The position numbers and the translations under genes are program-made. The notes under the pieces are model-generated. The model saw only the letters and a list, made by a program, of their open reading frames with translations. It had not been told where the DNA came from and did no database searches. Below are positions 24,680 to 31,650 of a stretch of DNA of 64,000 bases, in pieces. How positions within the stretch are numbered: position 1 is the stretch's first letter; each line of letters starts with the position of its first letter. This DNA is from Halosimplex salinum (GTDB taxonomy: Archaea; Halobacteriota; Halobacteria; Halobacteriales; Haloarculaceae), in NCBI RefSeq assembly GCF_003730195.1, contig NZ_QWGG01000010.1, positions 1 to 64,000 on the forward strand, written 5' to 3'.

Positions 24680-25855
24680 TTACTGCTCGATGATGCTCTC
24701 TTCGATGGCTTCGCCGAAGTGGCGGGCCTTGTCGCCGTAGTAGACGAGCACCTCGTCGCCGGTGTCGAGGTCGGTGACGGCCTTGCGGCCGTCCGCGGTG
24801 GCGACCTTGATCGTCTCGGCGTTCTGGAGGAGCGTCTCGATGCGGTCGACGCCGTCGTCGGTCTCGACCTCCGCGCTGACGCGGAACATCGGTCGCTTCT
24901 CGATCTTGACGCGGCCGACGATGGCCTCGCGCGTGTGGCCCTCGGTGTCGACGACCTGCACCTCGTCGCCGCTGCGGAGTTCGGAGAGGTACTTCGTCCC
25001 GCCGTCGGGCGTGCGGACGTACGCGTGGACGGCGCCGGCGTTTACGCGGAACGGTCGCGAGGCGACGTACGGCGACTCGGCCGTCTCGGCGTGGACGAAG
25101 AACAGGCCGCGGCTCATCGAGCCGACGAGCATCCCCTCGTCGTGTTCCATGAGGTTGCCCGTGTCGATGCAGACGCGGTCGGCGGAGCCGGTCTGTTCGA
25201 TCTGGGTGATCTCGGCGCTGGTCAGCTCCAGCTGTTCGCGCCCCATCTCGTCGCGGACCGCGACGGTCTCGCGGATCTCGTCGGGGTCGTCCGTGTCGAG
25301 CAGGACCGAGTCCGACCCGATCTCGAGGGTCTCGTAGGCGGTGCGGGCCTCCTCGGCCGTCGTGACGCCCGCGACGAGGTTCGTCTCGTCGCCGATGCGG
25401 GCGATGAGGTTCTCGAGGGGGATGATCTGCCAGTCCTCGCCGACGACGATGGTGTAGTCGGCGGCGGTCGCGACCTCCTCGGCGAACTCCTCGTAGCGCT
25501 CGTCGAAGATGCGGACGTAGCCCGCGCTCGCCTTGCCGTCCTGGCGGAGCACGGAGAGGTCCGCCGACCCCGAGAGGTCGCCGGGGATGTCCATCGAACC
25601 GTCCCCCTCGCCGTCCTTGCCGACGACGGCGATGTCCGGTTCGTCCTCCTCGTCGGCTTCGGCGTCCATGACGTGGACGTCGCCGTTCGTGAACGCAGCC
25701 ACGTTGACGGCGCCCAGGTCGCGGACCTTCGCCACGTCGCTCTCGTCGACGAGGACCCAGTCGACGCCCGCCTCCAGGCCGGCGGTGATCCGCCGCTTGC
25801 GCGTCTCCCAGTCGCCGACCTCGTCGTCGGCCTTCAGCCACACTTGCCGTGTCAT
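24680..25855 (-). CDS. 3-dehydroquinate synthase II (archaeal shikimate route)
   Basis: The 391-residue protein matches the archaeal DHQ synthase II family: 'VWLKADDEVGDWETRKRRITAGLEAG' at the start, 'IIPLENLIA', 'GSMSRGLFFVHAETAESPYVASRPFRVNAGAVHAYV' (quoted in pieces: GSMSRGLFFVHAE, SPYVASRPFRVNAGAVH) and 'KIEKRPMFRVSAE'. It converts an amino-dihydroxy-heptanoate precursor to 3-dehydroquinate, replacing AroB of bacteria. An acidic ~25-residue insertion after residue 65 is haloarchaeal. Two ATGs are possible (25864 and 25855); the second gives the usual MTRQVWLKAD. The monofunctional aroD is nearby at 21137. Confidence 0.93.
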   Translation of the reverse strand: MTRQVWLKADDEVGDWETRKRRITAGLEAGVDWVLVDESDVAKVRDLGAVNVAAFTNGDVHVMDAEADEEDEPDIAVVGKDGEGDGSMDIPGDLSGSADLSVLRQDGKASAGYVRIFDERYEEFAEEVATAADYTIVVGEDWQIIPLENLIARIGDETNLVAGVTTAEEARTAYETLEIGSDSVLLDTDDPDEIRETVAVRDEMGREQLELTSAEITQIEQTGSADRVCIDTGNLMEHDEGMLVGSMSRGLFFVHAETAESPYVASRPFRVNAGAVHAYVRTPDGGTKYLSELRSGDEVQVVDTEGHTREAIVGRVKIEKRPMFRVSAEVETDDGVDRIETLLQNAETIKVATADGRKAVTDLDTGDEVLVYYGDKARHFGEAIEESIIEQ

Positions 25856-25905
25856 TGTACCCACGGTCGCCCCGGTCTGATTTGAACGTGGCGGAAGCGG
25901 CGCTA

Positions 25906-26778
25906 TCAGTCACCGCCGGTTCGACACTCGAGTAGCTCCCCGTTTCGTGGGTCTGTGTCGTCGTCGGCAGTCCGCCGAACGACCCGCTCGTCGACGTAGT
26001 ACGTCGCGCTCCACCAGTAGTCCCCGTGGAAGTTCGTCGCCTGCGCGGAGAGCTCTACACTCGTGCCGTCGACGTCGACGAACAGCGAGTCGCTCTCACC
26101 GGGGCCCGAGAGCCGGTCGAAGTCCCCGGAGAGCGACGCCAGCAGGTCGACGTACCGGTCGACTTCCTCGCCGGGCGGTTCGACGTGGTGTTCGGCCGCC
26201 CCGGTCTCGGCAGCCGACGTGAGCAGGTCGACGAGCGCGCCGTCGTCGACGTCGTCTATCGAGGCCACGTCGGCGTCCGCGGGCGGGTCCGCGGTGGTTG
26301 CCCCCAGCGACAGCGTCGGTCTGTAGACGCCGCCGCTGCCCGAGTACGAGAGCGTCCACCCGTCGCCGACTGCGGTCGGACTGTCGTTCACGCTCCCGCT
26401 CAGGTCGTAGGAGTCGAGTCGCGAGTCGGGTTCGTACTCGACGACGACCTCCCGGTAGTACGCGGCCTCGTAGGCCGCGACGAACGACTCGACCGCCGAG
26501 GCGTCGAGGTCGCTCGGCCACTCGACGTCGAGTCCCTGCGTCGTCGGGCAGGATTCAGGGAGCGCGGTGGGTTCGGCGGTCTCGGTGCCGTCGGCGGTCT
26601 CGGTGCCCTCGGAGTCGGTTCGGTCGGTGGTTCCGTCGTCCGAACCGATAGCGTCGGTGCCTGTCCCGGGTTCGTCGTCCGTCCCCGTCGGCTCGGAGCC
26701 GCTCAGACACCCCGCCAGCGAGGCCGTTCCCGAAGCGACGAGCCCGAGGAGCGTGCGTCGGTGCATACGAGTCGACAC
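25906..26778 (-). CDS. Tat-type secreted lipoprotein, function unknown
   Basis: The 290-residue protein has a twin-Arg signal with a lipobox, RRTLLGLVASGTASLAGC, so Cys is the likely lipidated residue after Tat export. An acidic Thr/Glu/Asp-rich linker (about 25-75) follows. The mature domain (about 80-285) is beta-rich with Tyr/Trp-rich strands ('WWSATYYVDERVV') and two Cys near its ends. Nothing identifies a ligand. It is monocistronic and downstream of nothing on its strand for about 660 nt. Confidence 0.78.
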   Translation of the reverse strand: MSTRMHRRTLLGLVASGTASLAGCLSGSEPTGTDDEPGTGTDAIGSDDGTTDRTDSEGTETADGTETAEPTALPESCPTTQGLDVEWPSDLDASAVESFVAAYEAAYYREVVVEYEPDSRLDSYDLSGSVNDSPTAVGDGWTLSYSGSGGVYRPTLSLGATTADPPADADVASIDDVDDGALVDLLTSAAETGAAEHHVEPPGEEVDRYVDLLASLSGDFDRLSGPGESDSLFVDVDGTSVELSAQATNFHGDYWWSATYYVDERVVRRTADDDTDPRNGELLECRTGGD

Positions 26779-26934
26779 GCGACCCCACGGAAAGTGTCTC
26801 GTGGACGATCAAACGCCCGTTTGTGCCACGCGGACCAGTCCGTGGACTCGGTCGGCCGTCGAACCGCCGCTCGGGGGACCGTCTCTGCCTCCGCCCCCGC
26901 ACTCGTCCGGCGTCCGATGAGCGCCTGCCACCCG

Positions 26935-26970
26935 ACCATTTACTTGCGTGGGGCCCCGCGGATGTGTATA
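26935..26970 (+). promoter_or_regulatory. Promoter with GGGGCCCC palindrome between TATA and start
   Basis: A TATA-like TTTACTTG (26939-26946) is followed by the perfect palindrome GGGGCCCC (26950-26957), and then the GTG start of the zinc-binding protein at 26971. The TATA centre is about 27 nt before the GTG. The same arrangement occurs before the HTH gene at 30465. Confidence 0.5.
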
Positions 26971-27402
26971 GTGCCGTCAGCAGAGTTCCAGCCGACAGAG
27001 ACGGACAGCGACGGAGACCAGCCGCCCGTCCACTGCCCCGCGTGTCGGTCCGCGCTCCAGTCAGACGGGGGACAGACCACGTCGTTTCTCCTCCTGGACC
27101 GGCTGACGATTCCCGTTCTGGGCTGTGAGGACCACCTCTCGGAGTTCACCTCGGTCTGTGACCTGACCACGGAAGACACGGCGGACCTCCTCGGTCACCT
27201 CCCGGCCGGCGGGATCCAGTGTCCGGGGTGTCGCAACGCGCGCTACGACGCGGCCCACCCGATGGTGCCGGTCCACGACGGGGCCGTCGTCGTCGCCGCC
27301 TGCCCGGAGCACCAGTCGGCGATCCTCCAGCGGTTCCGGACGGGCCTCCAGACCCAGCAGCAACTGACTGCCGACCTCGGTGCGGCGGACTCTCCGCTGT
27401 GA
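26971..27402 (+). CDS. Putative zinc-binding protein (two CxxC knuckle modules)
   Basis: The 143-residue product from the GTG at 26971 has two Cys modules: CPACRSALQ with a later C-x2-H (CEDH), and CPGCRNARYD with a later CPEH. The two modules look like a duplicated zinc knuckle unit. An in-frame ATG at 26962 is nine nt upstream, but promoter spacing favours the GTG. There is no known function; a DNA, RNA or protein-binding role is possible. The gene converges with the SDR gene downstream. Confidence 0.7.
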   Translation: MPSAEFQPTETDSDGDQPPVHCPACRSALQSDGGQTTSFLLLDRLTIPVLGCEDHLSEFTSVCDLTTEDTADLLGHLPAGGIQCPGCRNARYDAAHPMVPVHDGAVVVAACPEHQSAILQRFRTGLQTQQQLTADLGAADSPL

Positions 27403-27438
27403 CCTCGCCGATACGTTCCCCGTTCTGCGCCGAAATTC

Positions 27439-28206
27439 TCAGACCGAGAACCGGTCGTAACCGCCGTCGATCGTGAGTATCTCGCCGGTCGTGAAGGAGG
27501 CGGCGTCGCTCGCGAGGTACAGCGCGGCGCCGCTGATCTCGTCGGGCGTCGCCACCCGATCCATCGGCGTCCGTTCGTCGACGCCCTCGCGGAACTCCGA
27601 CCCGTCCTCCAGCTTCGGGCCGGCGAGCTCCGTCTTGACGAAGCCGGGAGCGATGGCGTTGACGCGGACGTCCGGGCCGAGGTCGGCGGCTGCCGCGCGG
27701 GTGAGACCGTTGAGACCGGCCTTGGCGGAGACGTAGCTCGGCCGGGCTTCGCGTGACTGTTCGGCCGACATCGAGGAGATGTTGATGATGCTCCCGCCGT
27801 CCATGGCGGCGCCGAACTCCCTGATCGCGCGGAAGGCGCCCGTGAGGAGCACGTCGATGTCCTGCGCCCACTCGTCTTCGCTCATCTCGGTGATCGGCGT
27901 CGTCGCGACCGACCCCTGCGAGGTGACGAGCACGTCCACGTCTCCGATGGCCGACTCGGTCGTCTCGCGGAGATTCTCGATGGACTCCGGGTCGCAGACG
28001 TTGCAGGTCACTTCGGCCGTCTCCGCGCCCAGATCGCGTAGTTCCGCGGCGGCGTCGGCGACCGAGTCCTCCGACCGGCTCGTGGCGACGACGTCCGCGC
28101 CGTTGCGGGCGAACGCGCGTGCGATCTCCAGCCCGATTCCGCTCGTGCCGCCGATGACCACCGCGTTCTTCCCGTCGACGCTGACGCCGTCTGTGTCGCT
28201 TGCCAT
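27439..28206 (-). CDS. Short-chain dehydrogenase/reductase (SDR)
   Basis: The 255-residue protein is a classical SDR. It has the cofactor loop GGTSGIGLEIA, the downstream SRSEDS that suggests NADP(H) preference, the catalytic Ser in 'IINISSMSAEQ', and Tyr/Lys in SYVSAKAG. 'APGFVKTELAG' and the C-terminal 'LTIDGGYDRFSV' complete the fold. The open frame runs upstream to 28404, but the ATG at 28206 is the first that fits the family. Substrate unknown. Confidence 0.92.
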   Translation of the reverse strand: MASDTDGVSVDGKNAVVIGGTSGIGLEIARAFARNGADVVATSRSEDSVADAAAELRDLGAETAEVTCNVCDPESIENLRETTESAIGDVDVLVTSQGSVATTPITEMSEDEWAQDIDVLLTGAFRAIREFGAAMDGGSIINISSMSAEQSREARPSYVSAKAGLNGLTRAAAADLGPDVRVNAIAPGFVKTELAGPKLEDGSEFREGVDERTPMDRVATPDEISGAALYLASDAASFTTGEILTIDGGYDRFSV

Positions 28207-28390
28207 GTCCCAACGACGCCGCGCTCGTCGGGATACGTTTTCGATTCGCGGCGCTCGTCGGTGGCTGTCGGGACGGCTTCGGGCCCGTCGAGAGTGAACG
28301 CAGTTGTTCGGCCCGGGGCTGGGCGGGGAGGGCGGTAGTTTGTGACACGCTGTCGGCACACTTTTCGCGACGCCGTCGGTGCCATCGGGT

Positions 28391-28834
28391 ATGTCGATCA
28401 CCATCGAGCGCTCGTTCGGTCCGGACGCCGCGGCCGACCTGCTCGATCTCTACGAGACGTTCGAGTGGTGGGCCGACCGCGAGGAGACGCCGCTCCGTCG
28501 CGCGCTCGCGGCCACGGACGAGGTGGTCGCGCTCCGCGACGAGGAGACCGACGACCTCGTCGCCGCGGCGCGAGTGCTGACCGACTACACCTACTACGCG
28601 ATGGTGTTCGACGTGATCGTCCGCGAGGGGTACAGAAGCGAGGGCCTCGGCAGGGAACTGATGGCCGCGCTCGTGACGCACCCGCCCCTGTCGGGCGTCG
28701 ACCTCTCGCTCCTCGCCCGGGAGGGACTACACCCGTTTTACGAGTCCTGTGGGTTCGAGCCGCTGGACACCGTCGCGCAACCGCACGGCTACCCCGATAC
28801 GTTGCGGCCGATGGCGTACCGTCGGGACGGCTGA
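28391..28834 (+). CDS. GNAT family N-acetyltransferase
   Basis: The 147-residue protein has the GNAT acetyl-CoA-binding motif A 'VIVREGYRSEGLGRELMAALV' (R/Q-x-x-G-x-G/A form) and the final motif 'LHPFYESCGFEPLD'. It should acetylate a small molecule or an N-terminus. It is divergent from the SDR with a 184-nt gap, where no clear repeat was noticed. Confidence 0.9.
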   Translation: MSITIERSFGPDAAADLLDLYETFEWWADREETPLRRALAATDEVVALRDEETDDLVAAARVLTDYTYYAMVFDVIVREGYRSEGLGRELMAALVTHPPLSGVDLSLLAREGLHPFYESCGFEPLDTVAQPHGYPDTLRPMAYRRDG

Positions 28835-29000
28835 CGCGCGTCTCTGAGCGCGCACCCCCAAACATCGCCGGTCAGTCTGCCGGAGAATTACCCCGAAATT
28901 GGGTGAGAGTTCTCCCCGACTCACGGGGAAGGCCCGGGGAAGTTATGTAAGAAATCGGAAAACTTGCTTTAGAGGGAGAGTCCACTGATAGGACGGAATC

Positions 29001-30362
29001 ATGACCCGACCCACCGACGCAGACGGCCGAACTCGACGCAAATTCCTCGGAGCGACGGTTTCGCTGGCGGCACTCGGACTCGCTGGCTGTTCGAGCGACG
29101 ACGGCGACGGCGGCGCTTCGACGGACGCGATGGCCACCGACACGCCGACGGCCACCCCGACCGACGCGATGGGCGGGACGACGGACACGCCGATGGCTAC
29201 CGACACGCCGACCGACGAGCCAACCGACACGCCGACGGCCACCGACGCGATGGCCGCGCCGGACGTGCCCCTGCTCAACTACGCGCTGACGCTGGAGCAC
29301 CTCGAGAACGCGTTCTACCGCGACGGCCTCGAACAGTTCAGCGACGACGAACTGACGAACGCCGACGCGCTCTCGAACTTCGGCGAGTCGGTCCGGAGGG
29401 AGGTCCCCGACTACCTCGCGACGGTGGGTGCCCACGAGGCGGCTCACGTCTCTGCGCTCTCGGACACCGTCGAGGCGCTCGGTGGGACGCCCGTCGGCGA
29501 AGGCGAGTACGACTTCGGGTACACCACCCCGACGGAGTTCCTCGCCGTCGCGCAAGCCCTGGAGAACACGGGCGTCGCCGCGTACGCCGGTGCTGCACCG
29601 CAGGTCGTCGACAACGACGTGCTCGCCGCGGCGGCGGGCATCCACAGCGTCGAGGCGCGCCACGCGAGCTTCCTCAACTTCGTCAACGGCGACAGCCCCT
29701 ACCCCGCGGGCGTCGACGAGGCCAAGTCGATCGACGAGGTACTCGAGATCGCCGGTGGGTTCATCACGAGCGACGTCGATCCGAGCGTCTACGAGACGGG
29801 CGACGACCGCCCGACCCACGACCGCAAGGCCGAGAACGACACGACGGACGTGAACGTCCTCAACTACGCGCTGACGCTGGAACACCTCGAGAACGCGTTC
29901 TACCGGGACGGCCTCGCGGAGTTCAGCGACGAGCAGATCACGAACGCCGACGCGCTCGACCGCTTCGGCGACGACGTGCGGATGGCCGTGCCGGACCATC
30001 TCCGGACCGCTGGCGCCCACGAGGCGGCCCACGTCTCCGCACTCTCGGACACCGTCGAAGCGCTCGGCGGAACGCCCGTCGAGGAGGCCACCTACGACTT
30101 CGGCTATACGACCCCGACCGAGTTCCTCGGCGTGGCGAAGGCACTGGAGAACACGGGCGTCGCCGCCTACAAGGGCGCCGGGCCGACGGTCTCGAACGAC
30201 GACGTGTTCGCGGCGGCTATCGGGATCCACAGCGTCGAGGCGCGCCACGCCGCCCTGCTCAACGAGATCAACGCGAGTTCGCCGTTCCCCGACGGCGTCG
30301 ACGAACCCAAGACGATGGACGAGGTCGTCGAGGTCGCCGGTCAGTTCATCGTCGAGGAGTAG
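29001..30362 (+). CDS. Lipoprotein with two tandem ferritin-like domains
   Basis: The 453-residue protein has a Tat-lipobox leader, RRKFLGATVSLAALGLAGC, then a Thr/Asp/Pro-rich linker. Two closely similar ferritin-like domains follow (about residues 92-260 and 285-452). Each has the di-iron pattern E in 'TLEHLENAFY', 'HEAAH', 'ENTGVAAY' and 'EARH'. At DNA level, 29278-29330 and 29860-29912 differ at only a few positions, so the duplication is recent or homogenised. It may handle iron or act as an oxidase outside the membrane; activity is inferred. Confidence 0.85.
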   Translation: MTRPTDADGRTRRKFLGATVSLAALGLAGCSSDDGDGGASTDAMATDTPTATPTDAMGGTTDTPMATDTPTDEPTDTPTATDAMAAPDVPLLNYALTLEHLENAFYRDGLEQFSDDELTNADALSNFGESVRREVPDYLATVGAHEAAHVSALSDTVEALGGTPVGEGEYDFGYTTPTEFLAVAQALENTGVAAYAGAAPQVVDNDVLAAAAGIHSVEARHASFLNFVNGDSPYPAGVDEAKSIDEVLEIAGGFITSDVDPSVYETGDDRPTHDRKAENDTTDVNVLNYALTLEHLENAFYRDGLAEFSDEQITNADALDRFGDDVRMAVPDHLRTAGAHEAAHVSALSDTVEALGGTPVEEATYDFGYTTPTEFLGVAKALENTGVAAYKGAGPTVSNDDVFAAAIGIHSVEARHAALLNEINASSPFPDGVDEPKTMDEVVEVAGQFIVEE

Positions 30363-30428
30363 CGACGAGTTGCCCGTCCCCGTCCGCCGTCACCGCCGCC
30401 CGTCACCGGTCGTCCGACAGCGGGCCGA

Positions 30429-30464
30429 TGCGCTTACGTGGGGGCCCCGTGTGGGTACTGGCCA
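30429..30464 (+). promoter_or_regulatory. Promoter with GGGGCCCC palindrome between TATA and start
   Basis: A TATA-like CTTACG (30433-30438) lies about 28 nt before the ATG at 30465. The palindrome GGGGCCCC (30441-30448), embedded in CGTGGGGGCCCCGTG, sits between the two. It repeats the layout seen before the zinc-binding gene at 26971. Confidence 0.5.
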
Positions 30465-30755
30465 ATGGAGGCCGTCCTCTGGTACGTGCTGGCCGGAACG
30501 CGCGGCGGCGTCAACCGGGTGCGTATCCTCCGCGCGCTCGACGAACGGCCGCGCAATCCGAACCAGCTCGCCGAGGACATGAACCTCAACTACGACACGG
30601 TGCGCCACCACCTCGACGTCCTTACCGACAACGACGTTCTGGAGTCCAGCGGCGACGACTACGGCGCCGTCTACCTCCCGTCGGACACCGCCGAAGCCCA
30701 CTGGGACACCGTCGAGAGCATCGTCGAGCAAGTCGACGGACCGGACGATTCATGA
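30465..30755 (+). CDS. Winged-helix (ArsR-like) transcriptional regulator
   Basis: The 96-residue protein has a winged-helix domain: 'GGVNRVRILRALDERPRNPNQLAEDMNLNYDTVRHHLDVL' (in parts: VNRVRILRALDERP; NYDTVRHHLDVL), then a wing 'VLESSGDDYGAVYLP'. The frame begins at 30438, but promoter spacing points to 30465. It is followed after 49 nt by a small membrane protein, a pairing often seen in haloarchaea, in which the regulator may control the membrane protein. Confidence 0.88.
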   Translation: MEAVLWYVLAGTRGGVNRVRILRALDERPRNPNQLAEDMNLNYDTVRHHLDVLTDNDVLESSGDDYGAVYLPSDTAEAHWDTVESIVEQVDGPDDS

Positions 30756-30804
30756 CCCGACACACGAAACCGACCCACGACCGACACCCCCGAACCACCT
30801 ACAG

Positions 30805-31110
30805 ATGAGCACCCTGTTCACCATCGCGCGGATCGCCGTCGCCCTCAACGTCGCTCTACTGACCGTGCTCGGCGCGGTCTGGGCGCGCAACTACTGGACG
30901 CTCCGCTCGAAGCACACCCTCGGGATGCTCGTCTTCGCCGCTCTCCTGTTCGCCGAGAACGCCTTCGCCCTCTACTTCTACCTCTTCGACGAGGTCCTCT
31001 CGGCGTGGTTCAGCACCGCCGTCCCCGAGCCCGCCTGGCAGGCCATGCTCCTCTTCCACGTCCTCGAAACCCTCGCTATCGCCGTCCTCACCTGGGTCAC
31101 CCTGGATTAG
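30805..31110 (+). CDS. Small three-helix membrane protein
   Basis: The 101-residue protein has three predicted transmembrane segments: 'ARIAVALNVALLTVLGAVW', 'LGMLVFAALLFAENAFALYFY' and 'AMLLFHVLETLAIAVLTWV'. The charged turn 'NYWTLRSKH' separates helices one and two. It is the partner of the upstream winged-helix gene in a two-gene unit. Function not known; the conserved Glu and His in helices two and three could bind a metal or heme. Confidence 0.8.
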   Translation: MSTLFTIARIAVALNVALLTVLGAVWARNYWTLRSKHTLGMLVFAALLFAENAFALYFYLFDEVLSAWFSTAVPEPAWQAMLLFHVLETLAIAVLTWVTLD

Positions 31111-31371
31111 TTCGGAGCGTCTACTGGATTCGAGTGACCGCTCTCCGTGACAGTCGTCAGGACTCGAACGGCTCCCCGAACGTAACTGCGAACAGTGTGA
31201 CCGCTCCCGACTCCTTTCGCTCCCACCCGTGTCGGCTCGTTCGGCGGTCTGTGCGGGTGGGACCGAAAGGAGCGACGCTGTTTTGCGGTAGATCCACTGA
31301 CGAAGCGGCCCCGACTGACTCTTCCACGCCGAGCGGCGAAAACGATTTATCGACCGAGACGGATCTCTCAC
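31111..31371. other. Intergenic region with strong inverted repeat
   Basis: No gene was recognised. A 19-nt inverted repeat with one mismatch pairs 31211-31229 with 31254-31272 around a 24-nt loop. The arms carry CTCCTTTCG and CGAAAGGAG at the ends and CCACCCG / CGGGTGG inside. It lies about 100 nt after the small membrane protein gene and could be a terminator or a dispersed palindromic element. A TATA-like GATTTAT at about 31345-31351 begins the ileS transcription region. Confidence 0.7.
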
Positions 31372-31650
31372 GTAATGACGCGGCACGTCGTGCCCGCGGC
31401 GACGATCATCATTGCCCCGTCAGGGGCATAGTACCAACTTTCTCGGGGCACGACGGTTCGTTCGAGTTCGACAGCGCCGCCCGTCTCGTCGGGCGCTGCG
31501 GTCGTGAGTTCCTCACGAGACCGATCTCGTCACGGGCCCGCTCGTGCCGTGAGTCCTGATCCGACAGCGGTGACTCACCGGCCAGCGGTCGGCCCGCGGT
31601 GAGTCGCCGCGTATCGTCCACCGAACGACGCGACGAGACACATCTGAGCG
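31372..31650 (+). ncRNA. Long structured 5' leader of ileS
   Basis: The TATA-like GATTTAT at about 31345-31351, preceded by GCGAAAAC (BRE-like), places transcription start near 31372-31376, about 275 nt before the ileS ATG. The leader has at least five local hairpins: TGCCCC-gtca-GGGGCA (31413-31428), CAGCGCC/GGCGCTG (31472-31478/31492-31498), TCGTGAG-ttc-CTCACGA (31502-31518), TCACGG/CCGTGA (31530-31552) and GACTCACCG/CGGTGAGTC (31572-31605). No tRNA-like cloverleaf or ORF explains them. Regulation of the synthetase by this RNA is inference; a separate small RNA is the alternative. Confidence 0.45.

Noticed and set aside
31452-31470. GGTTCGTTCGAGTTC resembling a tRNA T-loop
   Set aside because: No matching acceptor, D or anticodon arms could be built around it; it is more simply part of the ileS leader.
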